Shown here one piece after another: positions 1 through 8,009 of a stretch of DNA of 41,519 nucleotides. The stretch is taken from assembly GCA_964556425.1 (NCBI GenBank), contig CAZKWC010000026.1:1-41519 (forward strand), read 5' to 3'. Every line of letters starts with the position of its first letter. The stretch's first letter is position 1. This stretch comes from JALQUL01 sp964556425. Its GTDB lineage: Bacteria > Pseudomonadota > Gammaproteobacteria > Burkholderiales > Burkholderiaceae_C. The notes under the pieces are model-generated. The model was not told the DNA's origin. It made no database searches and saw nothing but the letters and a program-made list of their open reading frames with translations. A program made the position numbers and the translations under genes.

Positions 1-8
1 CCTAGCGC

Positions 9-1034
9 TTAAGACCAATCTAACACCACTTTTCCAGATTGACCAGAAGCCATAATTTCAAATCCCTTTTGGAAGTCTTTCATTGGCATTTCGTGGGTAA
101 TCATGGGGGTTAAATCTAGGCCAGACTGAATAAGACTGGCCATTTTGTACCAGGTTTCAAACATTTCTCGGCCATAAATACCTTTAATGACTAGGCCTTT
201 AAATATGACCTTGCTCCAATCTACATTCATATTGGGTGGAGGAATACCCAACATAGCCACTTTGCCACCATGATTCATGGCATCAAACATGCTGGTAACG
301 GCACTTGGAACTCCTGACATTTCTAGGCCTACATCAAAACCCTCGCTCATACCTAACTCATGCATCACATCAGTCAGGTTTTCTTTGCTCACATCCACCA
401 CTCGGGTTGCGCCCATTTTTTTGGCCAACTCAAGGCGGAAAGGGTTGACGTCGGTAACTACTATATGACGTGCGCCTACATGCCTTGCCACCGCAGCGGC
501 CATTATTCCAATTGGGCCAGCGCCGGTAATTAAGACATCTTCGCCGACTAAATCAAAAGATAAAGCAGTATGTACCGCATTACCGAATGGATCAAAAATA
601 GCCGCAATATTATCGGGAATATTGGCTGGCAATTTAAATGCGTTAAAGGCTGGAATGCTTAAATATTCGGCAAAAGAGCCTTGCCTATTCACTCCCACAC
701 CAATGGTGTTACGGCATAAATGCACGCGTCCAGCACGGCAGTTACGGCAATATCCGCAGGTAATATGACCCTCGCCCGAGACTCTATCGCCTTTGGTAAA
801 ACCCTTGACTTCACTGCCCATGCCTACTACTACACCCATATATTCATGGCCTACTACCATGGGTACAGGCACAGTTTTTTGTGACCATTCATCCCATTTA
901 AAAATATGAATATCGGTGCCACAAATGGCAGTTTTTTTGATTTGAATAAGTAGGTCGTTGGGGCCTACTTCAGGCATTTCAACTTCGGTGGCCCAAATAC
1001 CTGGCTCTCTGTGTAATTTAGCAAGTGCTTTCAT
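9..1034 (-). CDS. tdh: L-threonine 3-dehydrogenase
   Basis: Oxidises L-threonine to 2-amino-3-ketobutyrate with NAD+, the first step of threonine breakdown to glycine and acetyl-CoA. The product is 341 residues, the usual length of this zinc-dependent medium-chain dehydrogenase. Near the N-terminus it carries the catalytic-zinc stretch CGTDIH and later GHEYMG. Next comes the structural zinc cluster with four cysteines (CGYCRNCRAGRVHLC) and a Rossmann nucleotide-binding stretch (ITGAGPIGIMAAAVA). The start is set at the ATG giving MKALAK because an AAGGA ribosome site lies about 8 bases upstream; a longer in-frame start at 1058 has none. It follows kbl with about 16 bases between, so the two are surely one operon and pass the unstable intermediate on. 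Very sure of the identity. Confidence 0.96.
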   Translation of the reverse strand: MKALAKLHREPGIWATEVEMPEVGPNDLLIQIKKTAICGTDIHIFKWDEWSQKTVPVPMVVGHEYMGVVVGMGSEVKGFTKGDRVSGEGHITCGYCRNCRAGRVHLCRNTIGVGVNRQGSFAEYLSIPAFNAFKLPANIPDNIAAIFDPFGNAVHTALSFDLVGEDVLITGAGPIGIMAAAVARHVGARHIVVTDVNPFRLELAKKMGATRVVDVSKENLTDVMHELGMSEGFDVGLEMSGVPSAVTSMFDAMNHGGKVAMLGIPPPNMNVDWSKVIFKGLVIKGIYGREMFETWYKMASLIQSGLDLTPMITHEMPMKDFQKGFEIMASGQSGKVVLDWS

Positions 1035-1050
1035 TTTGTTGTATCCTTTT

Positions 1051-2247
1051 TTATGCAATTACGGACAATTTTTTACCTATTTTGGTAAAGGCCGCGATAA
1101 CATGATCAATTTGTTCGGGGGTATGGGCGGCACTAATTTGTGTGCGAATTCTGGCCTGACCTTTAGGCACGACTGGGAATGAAAAACCTACTACATACAC
1201 GCCTTCAGCCAATAATAATTCGGCCATTTGCCCCGCTAATTTAGCATCGCCCAACATCACCGGAATAATGGCGTGATCTTTACCTGCCAAATTAAAACCG
1301 GCGGCTGTCATGCCAGTTCTAAATTGATCTACATTGCGCCACAATTGCGCGCGTAATGCTTGACCATTTTGAATCAGCTCTAAAGTAGCCAATGAGGCCT
1401 GCACAATGCTTGGCGCCAGCGAATTAGAAAATAAATAAGGTCTAGAGCGCTGACGTAACCAAGCAATCACTTCTTTTTTACCCGAGGTGTAGCCACCAGA
1501 AGCACCGCCCAATGCTTTGCCTAAAGTGCCAGTAATAATATCGACCCTACCCATCACGTTGCAGTATTCGTGAGTGCCTCGACCATTGGCCCCCACAAAA
1601 CCTACTGCATGGCTGTCATCTACCATAACTAAAGCCCCATACTGATCGGCTAAATCACATACTTTTGCCAAATTAGCAATCGTGCCATCCATTGAAAAAA
1701 CACCATCAGTAGCAATCAAAATAAATCGTGCACCCGCATTTTTGGCCGCTATTAATTGTTGCTCTAGGTCGGCCATATCATTGTTGGCATAGCGATAACG
1801 TTTGGCTTTGCATAAACGTACACCATCAATAATAGAAGCATGATTTAAAGCATCTGAAATCACCGCATCTTGCTCATCTAACAAAGTTTCAAAAAGCCCA
1901 CCATTGGCATCAAAACAAGAAGAATACAAAATCGTATCTTCGGTGCCTAAAAATGCACTTAAAGAGGCTTCGAGTTGGCTATGAATATTTTGTGTGCCAC
2001 AAATAAATCGCACCGACGCCATGCCAAAACCATGCTCATCTAGCCCCTGTTTAGCAGCCTTAATTAATAGTTCATGATTGGCTAAACCTAAATAATTATT
2101 GGCACAAAAATTAAGCAGATTTTGTTCAGCGACTTGTACACGTGCGCCTTGTGCACTGCTAATTTGACGCTCGCTTTTAAACAAGCCTTGTTCTTTTAAT
2201 AGCTGTGCCTGCTCGGCAAAATGTTGGGTAAATTTTGATGAATGCAT
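1051..2247 (-). CDS. kbl: 2-amino-3-ketobutyrate CoA ligase (glycine C-acetyltransferase)
   Basis: PLP enzyme that cleaves 2-amino-3-ketobutyrate with CoA to glycine and acetyl-CoA, acting right after threonine dehydrogenase. The 398 residues equal the usual length. Seen: the family signature NFCANNYLGLANH near residue 47, the PLP-lysine segment TGTLGKALGG, and the alpha-oxoamine synthase fold pattern VDDSHAVGFVG. It belongs to the same superfamily as the autoinducer synthases CqsA and LqsA, but the tdh partner and the Kbl-type signature fix it as the threonine enzyme. The ribosome site before the ATG is poor. First gene of the kbl-tdh operon, divergent from kbp. Confidence 0.96.
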   Translation of the reverse strand: MHSSKFTQHFAEQAQLLKEQGLFKSERQISSAQGARVQVAEQNLLNFCANNYLGLANHELLIKAAKQGLDEHGFGMASVRFICGTQNIHSQLEASLSAFLGTEDTILYSSCFDANGGLFETLLDEQDAVISDALNHASIIDGVRLCKAKRYRYANNDMADLEQQLIAAKNAGARFILIATDGVFSMDGTIANLAKVCDLADQYGALVMVDDSHAVGFVGANGRGTHEYCNVMGRVDIITGTLGKALGGASGGYTSGKKEVIAWLRQRSRPYLFSNSLAPSIVQASLATLELIQNGQALRAQLWRNVDQFRTGMTAAGFNLAGKDHAIIPVMLGDAKLAGQMAELLLAEGVYVVGFSFPVVPKGQARIRTQISAAHTPEQIDHVIAAFTKIGKKLSVIA

Positions 2248-2578
2248 GAGAAGAGACCAATTGGAGGTTGCAAACGCTTTTATTAGGCTTTTGACCTATT
2301 TTCAAGCGAGGACATAAAAAGATAGACTCATATTAATACAAGATTGCATGAGTAAGTTAACGGTAAGTCATGAGTTTTTGACATGACTTAATTAATCTAC
2401 TCTTGAGCTTTTAAATTTGACATGAATAAACCTCAATTTGAGTCATTTATCCTCAATATCTATTTGCTTTAAAGCTTTGCAAGCTATTTTGTGTGGAATA
2501 GCTTTACATTCAATTAGCCCTCTGGAGCAAACAAAACAAAGAGAGGCTGGTTTGCACTCTTAACTCAAGGAACTAAAA
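2248..2578. promoter_or_regulatory. Divergent kbl/kbp intergenic region with inverted repeat
   Basis: This 331-base AT-rich gap holds the promoters of two divergent genes. It contains a perfect inverted repeat, TAAGTCATG at 2364-2372 and CATGACTTA at 2382-2390, with a 9-base spacer. A short palindrome, CTCAA-T-TTGAG, lies about 45 bases further on. No T-run follows the repeat, so an operator fits better than a terminator. An AAGGA ribosome site precedes kbp at about 2567. I see no ORF or RNA gene. Confidence 0.45.
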
Positions 2579-3091
2579 ATGGGATTTTTTAATTTTATTC
2601 AGGATGCTGGTCAGAGATTATTTGGTCACAAAGAATTGGCAGCAGCAGCCACAGAAGCAGCAAATGATGCTTCCGCTCAAAGTAATTTAGATGAAGCATG
2701 CGATAAAGCATCAGCGGCCATTTCTAGTTATATTGAGCAACAAAACTTAGGCATTGAAGCCTTGGTAGTGACAGTAGACGGTCATACAGCAACAGTTACG
2801 GTTGAAGGTATTGCTCCGTCCCAAGAAGCCAGCGAGAAAGTTACGCTTTGTTGTGGCAATGTGGCAGGAGTTAAAGCTGTAGAAAATTTATTAAGTGTGG
2901 AATCGGAAGAAGAAGAATCAGAAGAGGAAGCACAATACCACGACGTAGAAAGAGGTGATACCTTATCGGCTATTGCTAAAGCTTATTATGGTAATGCCAA
3001 CGCCTATATGAAAATTTTTGAAGCCAATGAGCCAATGTTAAGCGATCCAGATAAAATCTATCCGGGTCAAAAATTGCGTATTCCTGCTTAA
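2579..3091 (+). CDS. kbp: BON and LysM domain protein, Kbp/YgaU type
   Basis: A 170-residue protein that starts MGFFNFIQDAG like the E. coli potassium-binding protein Kbp (YgaU). A BON domain occupies roughly residues 45-105 and a LysM domain about residues 120-169, with the typical text GDTLSAIAKAYYGNANAYMKIFEANEPML and the end PGQKLRIPA. A very acidic linker (SEEEESEEE) joins the two. There is no signal peptide. In E. coli the family senses K+ in the cytoplasm and aids growth under stress; that role here is inferred from homology. The N-terminal part is longer than in E. coli and its extra segment is rich in Ala. Single gene with its own terminator. Confidence 0.9.
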   Translation: MGFFNFIQDAGQRLFGHKELAAAATEAANDASAQSNLDEACDKASAAISSYIEQQNLGIEALVVTVDGHTATVTVEGIAPSQEASEKVTLCCGNVAGVKAVENLLSVESEEEESEEEAQYHDVERGDTLSAIAKAYYGNANAYMKIFEANEPMLSDPDKIYPGQKLRIPA

Positions 3092-3177
3092 TATGCTGAT
3101 ATGTAAAAGATTATTTTTAAACCTTTTATGATTACTTACCCAGTTATTCATCACCTGGGTACTTGGGGTATTCACTT

Positions 3178-3206
3178 CCCCTCTGCAAAGAGGTGGAGCG
3201 TTTTTT
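3178..3206 (+). terminator. Intrinsic terminator after kbp
   Basis: The hairpin CCTCT-GCAA-AGAGG (3180-3193) has a GNRA-type tetraloop and some extra pairing outside. It is followed by TGGAGCG and six T at 3201-3206. It sits 90 bases after the kbp stop. Confidence 0.6.
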
Positions 3207-3326
3207 AAGTTACTTGCTGAGTTTGAATTTTAAAGGTCCTACGAATTACCAACTGAATGTTTGCAACCATTAGAATGTTAATTACCCTGCATTTACGTCT
3301 AGCCTGTTAGGCTCTACAATGTAGTC

Positions 3327-4661
3327 ATGCTTAATTCAACTATTTTCTCTTCTTTGCAATCTGCCACTCAAGGCTCTGGTTTTGCGCCAGCTAAAGCCTC
3401 GCAGACTACTTTTACACAAAACAAACTGGCAATTGCTCAGTCTTTGTTATTAGACCCGTTTGGTTTACAACTCGACTCCCTGCCTCAATTAATCGCCGAA
3501 ATTAAACGTCATCAAGTCGATGAAGCCGATGTTTATTTTCAATACACCCGCTCTGAAAGCTGGAGCCTAGAAGAAGGAATTGTTAAAACAGGTAGTTTTA
3601 GCATTGACCAAGGTGCAGGTATTCGTGCGGTAAGTGGCGAAAAAACAGCTTTTGCCTACACCGATGATATTTCTTGGGCTTCTTTATTAGATGCCGCTCA
3701 CACCGTGAGAGCTATTGGCAGCGCAGGCAAACAAGCCAAGGTCAATTTAAAAAAGGGCAAAATCGCCAAAAGCCGCGACCTCTATCAAAGCCTTGACCCC
3801 ATTGCTAGTTTGGGCAGTGCCGAAAAAATCGAACTACTAGGCAAAGTCGAAGCCCTGGCTAAAGCTAAAGATACCCGGATTAAACAGGTCATGGCCAGTT
3901 TAGGTACCGAATATGATGTGGTGTTAGTCGCCCGCGCCGATGGTGTAATGGCTGCCGATGTAAGGCCCTTAATCCGCCTTAGCGTTAGTGTAATTGCCGA
4001 GTCGGGTGACCGCCGTGAAACTGGCTCTAGTGGTGGTGGTGGTCGTTTTGGTTTAGCCTATTTTGATGATGCATTAATTGCGCATTATGTCGATGAGGCG
4101 GTTCAAGCTGCCCTTATTAATCTAGATGCTCGTCCTGCACCTGCGGGCGAAATGAGCGTGGTGCTTGGCAAAGGCTGGCCCGGTATTTTATTGCACGAAG
4201 CNNNNNNNNNNNNNNNNNNNNNNNNNNNNNNNNNNNNNNNNNNNNNNNNNNNNNNNNNNNNNNNNNNNNNNNNNNNNNNNNNNNNNNNNNNNNNNNNNNN
4301 NATGACCAACACTTATATGTTGGCTGGCGACAAAGACCCGCAAGAGGTTATTTCCAGCTTAAAACGTGGTCTTTACGCTAGTAATTTTGGTGGTGGCCAA
4401 GTCGATATCACTTCTGGCAAATTTGTTTTCTCTGCCAGTTTGGCCTATTGGGTCGAAAACGGCAAAATCCAATATCCAGTGAAAGGCGCTACTATTATTG
4501 GTAGTGGCCCTGAATGCCTGAAAAAAGTCAGTTTAATCGGCAATGACTTGGCCCTCGATAGTGGTGTCGGCACTTGTGGTAAAGATGGCCAAAGTGTTCC
4601 AGTGGGCGTTGGTCAACCTACCTTACGCATTGATGGCCTCACAGTAGGCGGAACTGCTTGA
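3327..4661 (+). CDS. tldD: Metalloprotease TldD, interrupted by an assembly gap
   Basis: TldD works with TldE (PmbA) as a cytoplasmic metalloprotease that matures peptides such as microcins and degrades some proteins. Seen: the N-terminal half with YFQYTRSESWSLEEGIVKTG and IDQGAGIRAVSGEKTAFAY, and the C-terminal half starting MTNTYMLAGD. The zinc motif HExxxH begins at His290-Glu291 (LLHEA) and is cut by 100 N. By comparison with E. coli TldD (from memory) about 98 residues, near 295 bases, should lie there, so the N run is too short and the apparent open frame through it is chance. The N-terminus is about 30 residues longer than usual and lacks a clear ribosome site, so the true start may be further in. 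tldE is not in the window. Confidence 0.93.
   Translation: MLNSTIFSSLQSATQGSGFAPAKASQTTFTQNKLAIAQSLLLDPFGLQLDSLPQLIAEIKRHQVDEADVYFQYTRSESWSLEEGIVKTGSFSIDQGAGIRAVSGEKTAFAYTDDISWASLLDAAHTVRAIGSAGKQAKVNLKKGKIAKSRDLYQSLDPIASLGSAEKIELLGKVEALAKAKDTRIKQVMASLGTEYDVVLVARADGVMAADVRPLIRLSVSVIAESGDRRETGSSGGGGRFGLAYFDDALIAHYVDEAVQAALINLDARPAPAGEMSVVLGKGWPGILLHEXXXXXXXXXXXXXXXXXXXXXXXXXXXXXXXXXXMTNTYMLAGDKDPQEVISSLKRGLYASNFGGGQVDITSGKFVFSASLAYWVENGKIQYPVKGATIIGSGPECLKKVSLIGNDLALDSGVGTCGKDGQSVPVGVGQPTLRIDGLTVGGTA
4202..4301. other. Assembly gap (100 N) inside tldD
   Basis: Exactly 100 N, a standard placeholder. It removes the zinc-binding HExxxH core and about 95-100 conserved TldD residues. The flanking bases do not overlap each other, so real sequence is missing. 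Confidence 0.95.
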
Positions 4662-4679
4662 TTTTAAAGTAAAATTTAT

Positions 4680-4707
4680 TTGATTAATTTTTATGCAAGT
4701 CTGTAAG
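4680..4707 (+). promoter_or_regulatory. Possible promoter of the aroG leader
   Basis: TTGATT (4680-4685) and TGTAAG (4702-4707) are separated by 16 bases and would start transcription about 30 bases before the leader peptide. A second AT-rich -10-like hexamer, TATATT at 4730-4735, is also present but would leave almost no leader before the ATG. Weak call from consensus only. Confidence 0.3.
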
Positions 4708-4742
4708 CCATTTAGTGGTTTTCTTGTGCTATATTAGAGTTT

Positions 4743-4808
4743 ATGAAATTGAACGCCTCTTTTTACTTTTACTTTTGGTTCTCTGTCCTAGGCGGACGAG
4801 AGGCATAG
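4743..4808 (+). CDS. Aromatic leader peptide of the aroG attenuator
   Basis: A 21-codon open frame, ATG at 4743 and TAG at 4806-4808, lies 140 bases upstream of DAHP synthase. Residues 7-13 are F-Y-F-Y-F-W-F: four Phe, two Tyr and one Trp in a row, followed by Ser-Val-Leu and a Gly-Gly-Arg-Glu-Ala end. Such a run is the hallmark of leader peptides for ribosome-mediated attenuation (compare PheL and TrpL). The codons for residues 7-13 span 4761-4781. The ribosome site is weak (AGAG only 3 bases before the ATG). The stop codon lies just after the first arm of the antiterminator, as the mechanism needs. The peptide itself should have no other function. Confidence 0.85.
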   Translation: MKLNASFYFYFWFSVLGGREA

Positions 4809-4869
4809 TCACAAAGTAACTAGCCCTTTCAAATAACCGCCGCAGCAAACAGCACGGCGGTTTTTTTTT
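4791..4869 (+). promoter_or_regulatory. Transcription attenuator of aroG (antiterminator versus terminator)
   Basis: Two exclusive folds can be read. The terminator is CCGCCG (4837-4842) with CGGCGG (4855-4860), then nine T at 4861-4869. The antiterminator pairs GGCGG (4791-4795) with CCGCC (4837-4841), and further in GAGAGG (4798-4803) with CCTTTC (4825-4830), one pair being G-U. Both folds use 4837-4841. A ribosome stalled on the aromatic codons (4761-4781) leaves 4791-4803 free and allows read-through. A ribosome at the stop codon (4806) covers it, so the terminator forms. A third small hairpin, GGC-A-TAGT (4802-4809) with ACTAGCC (4819-4825), may act as a pause signal. Folding was done by eye. 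Confidence 0.82.
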
Positions 4870-4947
4870 GCCCCTTTTTTTACCGTTTTTATTTTGTGAT
4901 TTTTTAGTTTTAACCTTAACTTTTTAGACCCTAGGAGAAGCCAGCAT

Positions 4948-6072
4948 ATGAACGCAAAGTCCAACACTTCACCAGATGCCTGGTATGGCAAGCCACTTGA
5001 TAAGACCAGCCAAACCGATAACGAACGCATTCAGGACATCACCGTGTTGCCACCTCCAGAACATCTCATCCGCTTTTTTCCTATTCAGGGCACACCTGTA
5101 GAAACTTTGGTCAGCCATTCACGTCAAGCCATTCGTGAAATCATGAGTGGTCAAGACGACCGTTTATTAGTGGTGATTGGCCCTTGCTCTATTCATGACA
5201 CAGAAGCAGCCATTGATTACGCTAAACGCTTAGTTAAAGAGCGTGAGCGTTTTAAAGATACCTTAGAGATTGTGATGCGTGTTTATTTTGAAAAACCACG
5301 CACCACTGTAGGTTGGAAAGGTCTTATTAACGATCCTTACCTAGACGAAAGCTACCGCATTGACGAAGGTCTGCGCATTGGCCGTCAGGTGTTAATCGAA
5401 ATTAACCGTTTAGGCCTGCCCGCTGGTAGCGAGTTTTTAGATGTGATTTCACCACAATATTTAGGCGATCTTATTAGTTGGGGCGCAATTGGTGCTCGCA
5501 CCACAGAAAGCCAAGTTCACCGTGAATTAGCTTCTGGTTTATCGGCTCCTATTGGTTTTAAAAATGGCACCGACGGCAATATTAAAATTGCTACAGACGC
5601 TATTCAAGCGGCTGCACGTGGTCATCACTTTTTATCAGTGCATAAAAACGGCAATGTTGCGATTGTTCAAACCAATGGTAACCCTGACTGCCACGTTATT
5701 TTGCGTGGCGGTAAAACACCTAACTATGACGCAGAGAATGTTGAAAAAGCAGTCGCCGACTTACAAGCTGCCAAATTACCAGGCACTTTAATGGTCGATT
5801 GCAGCCATGCTAACAGCAGCAAGCAACATCAGCGTCAAATTGATGTGGCCAATGATATTGCTGGCCAAATCAGCAACGGCTCACGTAGTATTTTTGGTGT
5901 GATGGTGGAAAGTCATATTAATGGCGGTGCACAAAAATTCACCCCAGGTGTAGACTCATTAAGCGGACTTGAATATGGCAAAAGTATTACCGATGCCTGT
6001 ATTAACTGGGATGATTCAGTTGCCGTACTTGAAACCTTATCGAATGCGGTAAAAGTACGTAGAAATAAATAA
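4948..6072 (+). CDS. aroG: 3-deoxy-7-phosphoheptulonate (DAHP) synthase, class I alpha
   Basis: Condenses phosphoenolpyruvate and erythrose 4-phosphate to DAHP, the entry step of the shikimate pathway to Phe, Tyr and Trp. The product has 374 residues. Seen: VVIGPCSIHD, FEKPRTTVGWKGLINDPYLD, GAIGARTTESQVHRELASGL and DCSHANSSKQHQRQ, which carry the PEP, metal and phosphate ligands of the AroFGH family. The central text resembles AroG more than AroF, but the feedback specificity cannot be settled by eye. The start has a good AGGAG site 10 bases upstream. An aromatic leader peptide and attenuator precede it, so its transcription is probably set by charged Phe/Tyr/Trp tRNA levels. A strong terminator follows, so it is a single-gene unit. 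Confidence 0.96.
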   Translation: MNAKSNTSPDAWYGKPLDKTSQTDNERIQDITVLPPPEHLIRFFPIQGTPVETLVSHSRQAIREIMSGQDDRLLVVIGPCSIHDTEAAIDYAKRLVKERERFKDTLEIVMRVYFEKPRTTVGWKGLINDPYLDESYRIDEGLRIGRQVLIEINRLGLPAGSEFLDVISPQYLGDLISWGAIGARTTESQVHRELASGLSAPIGFKNGTDGNIKIATDAIQAAARGHHFLSVHKNGNVAIVQTNGNPDCHVILRGGKTPNYDAENVEKAVADLQAAKLPGTLMVDCSHANSSKQHQRQIDVANDIAGQISNGSRSIFGVMVESHINGGAQKFTPGVDSLSGLEYGKSITDACINWDDSVAVLETLSNAVKVRRNK

Positions 6073-6092
6073 ATATTTCTTAGTAAGCTACC

Positions 6093-6134
6093 AGCATCTG
6101 ACTAAAATGAATTCTTTTATTTTGGTCAGATGCT
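6093..6134 (+). terminator. Terminator after aroG
   Basis: A 16-bp stem (6093-6108 with 6119-6134, one T-G pair) closes a 10-base loop and is followed by TTCTTTTTATC. It ends 36 bases before the permease gene and separates aroG from the MCE cluster. Confidence 0.75.
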
Positions 6135-6170
6135 TTCTTTTTATCCCCTTTACCATCTTCAATCATCATT

Positions 6171-6965
6171 ATGTTGAAAGCGTTTTTTGAATCTGCTTAT
6201 TTGTGGCTAAAAGGTTGGTGGCATGTAGTCTATTTTGCGGCTATTGTGTGGGTGGCAGCCCTCTCTCCTAGTTCTTATTCACTTAGAAAAAAACTGGCGA
6301 CACCTAGTCAAAAAAACGAACCTTTACTCAATTATTTATATACCTGTACGGTGCCTGTTTTGCCTTGGTTTACCGTACTTATGTCGCTTGTTAGTTTAGT
6401 CCTGATTCGAATTGTGGTGGTCACTGCTCAAAGTTATGGGCTATCGCAATATGCACTTGAAGTAGTGGTGCGTGTTTTAGTCATGGAATTATTGCCATTA
6501 TCGGCGGCCTTGTTTGTGGCTTTCAGAACCATGGTGCCTATGTCCGTGCAATTACTCGAATTAAAACAAAAAGGGCATTTAAACGGCTGGGAAGTGGGCG
6601 CAAGCCCTTTAAGTACCGAACTCGTGCCACGTATGTTGGCTGGCGTTTTTGCAGTGCTTACTTTAGTGGTGGTCAGTGGTAGCATGGCTTTAATTTTGGC
6701 CTATTTAGTCGTGAATGGTTTTTCGATTTGGGGGCTTTCTGCCTATACCCGAATCGTGGGGCAAGTTTTTTTACCTGCAGTAGTCATTGGTTTTGCTTTA
6801 AAGACTTTTTTGTTTGCAATCGCTACTGCCACCATTCCTATGGCCAGCAGTTTACAAGAAGACGCTAAAATACCTGGATATGGGGCTCCTCCACCTGGTA
6901 TTGTTCGACTCTTAACTGCCATCTTAATGATTGAAACCGCAACGCTAGTACTCAAGTATTTTTAG
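6171..6965 (+). CDS. mlaE: MlaE-type ABC transporter permease
   Basis: Inner-membrane permease of an MCE (Mla-type) system that moves phospholipids or other lipids between the two membranes. It is 264 residues with five or more hydrophobic segments. Seen: MELLPLSAALFVAFRTMVPMSVQL and the coupling-helix-like ELKQKGHLNGWEVGASPLSTELVPRMLA that meets the ATPase in this family. It is followed by an MCE protein and a lipoprotein. The expected ATP-binding subunit (MlaF) is missing between or beside them; the gap to the next gene is only 66 bases. Whether it borrows an ATPase from elsewhere in the genome cannot be told here. No clear ribosome site. Confidence 0.88.
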   Translation: MLKAFFESAYLWLKGWWHVVYFAAIVWVAALSPSSYSLRKKLATPSQKNEPLLNYLYTCTVPVLPWFTVLMSLVSLVLIRIVVVTAQSYGLSQYALEVVVRVLVMELLPLSAALFVAFRTMVPMSVQLLELKQKGHLNGWEVGASPLSTELVPRMLAGVFAVLTLVVVSGSMALILAYLVVNGFSIWGLSAYTRIVGQVFLPAVVIGFALKTFLFAIATATIPMASSLQEDAKIPGYGAPPPGIVRLLTAILMIETATLVLKYF

Positions 6966-7031
6966 AGTTATACGCACTTACTTTAGACTTGTTTTCTCTC
7001 GGCTATCATTTATTCATTCATAATCAGCATA

Positions 7032-8009
7032 ATGATACAAGAACCCTTACCTACTATCCACAACGCAACTCCAAGCTCCGAAGGTGCTGTACGAAACTTA
7101 CACTTAAAGGCGGTGTTATTACTTCTCAGCTTAGTCGTGATTATTGTTTTAAGTGTTTTTTACCTGATGTACGCCAGAGGTATTTTTGATCAAACTCAAG
7201 AATTAGTCTTATTGGCTGATGATAGCGAGGGTATTAAACCTGGTATGGATTTAACCTTTTCTGGTTTTCCGGTGGGCCGAGTACGTAATGTGGCGTTGGC
7301 AGACAACGGTAGTGTGCGCATTTATATTGACATACCCAATAAAGACACCAAATGGCTTCGCACCACCAGTGTTTTTACCATTGAAAACTCTTTGGTGGGA
7401 ACCACCAAAATTAGAGCTTATAGTGGCGTATTAACTGACCCACAATTGCCGCCTAACGCAGAGCGTACCGTTTTAAAGGGTGATGCCAGTAGCGAACTAC
7501 CTAAGTTGGTGGCCTCTATGAAAGACCTTAGCGATAACTTAGTTCGAATGACCTCAGAAGACTCTGCTCTTAACAACACCATTGGCAACGCTGAACAACT
7601 TACTTTGGCACTTAAAAATCCCAAAGGTGCATTAAAAACATTATTAGGCGAAGATGCAAACCGAATTAGCTTAGCCCTTCAACAAACCAATCAAATTTTG
7701 GCACAAGTGCAAAAGCTCTCCACCAAAACCGATCAAAAAGTTTTTGGAGAAGCTGGGTTGTTCAATGACACTCAAAAAACAGTTAAAAATCTGAATGCTA
7801 CGCTTGAAGATACAAGGGCAAGCCTTAAAAAAATGGATGCGATTCTTGCCGACACCAAAGTTATTACCGCCAACACCAAAGATGCCACGCAAGACTTAAT
7901 TATTTTGCGTCAAGAAGTCGATGCCAACCTCAGAAAAATTGACGGCTTGGTGAATGATATCAATCGCAAATGGCCTTTTGCCCGAGACACCGAAATACAA
8001 TTACCATGA
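7032..8009 (+). CDS. mlaD: MCE-family lipid-binding protein (MlaD type)
   Basis: Periplasmic, membrane-anchored MCE protein that forms a ring or tube for lipid passage. It has 325 residues. One transmembrane helix lies at about residues 26-47 (VLLLLSLVVIIVLSVFYLMY). The MCE domain follows, with LADDSEGIKPGMDLTFSGFPVGRV and ENSLVGTTKIRAY. A long polar, likely coiled-coil region at residues 150-310 resembles those of PqiB/YebT or longer MlaD proteins. The C-terminal end is short and without a second membrane segment. The stop codon overlaps the start of the lipoprotein gene (ATGA), so the two are translationally coupled. The ribosome site is weak. Confidence 0.88.
   Translation: MIQEPLPTIHNATPSSEGAVRNLHLKAVLLLLSLVVIIVLSVFYLMYARGIFDQTQELVLLADDSEGIKPGMDLTFSGFPVGRVRNVALADNGSVRIYIDIPNKDTKWLRTTSVFTIENSLVGTTKIRAYSGVLTDPQLPPNAERTVLKGDASSELPKLVASMKDLSDNLVRMTSEDSALNNTIGNAEQLTLALKNPKGALKTLLGEDANRISLALQQTNQILAQVQKLSTKTDQKVFGEAGLFNDTQKTVKNLNATLEDTRASLKKMDAILADTKVITANTKDATQDLIILRQEVDANLRKIDGLVNDINRKWPFARDTEIQLP

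Noticed and set aside
1051..2247. Kbl as an autoinducer synthase for the CqsS-like kinase
   Set aside because: It belongs to the same superfamily as CqsA/LqsA, but it has Kbl signatures and length and is in an operon with tdh.
2266..2279. LacI/GalR-like operator (TGCAAACGCTTTTA) before kbl
   Set aside because: Only one half fits the CG-centred consensus, and no LacI-type gene is near.
4809..5030. Minus-strand 73-codon frame over the attenuator
   Set aside because: It reads through the terminator hairpin and the start of aroG on the opposite strand; its composition is not protein-like.
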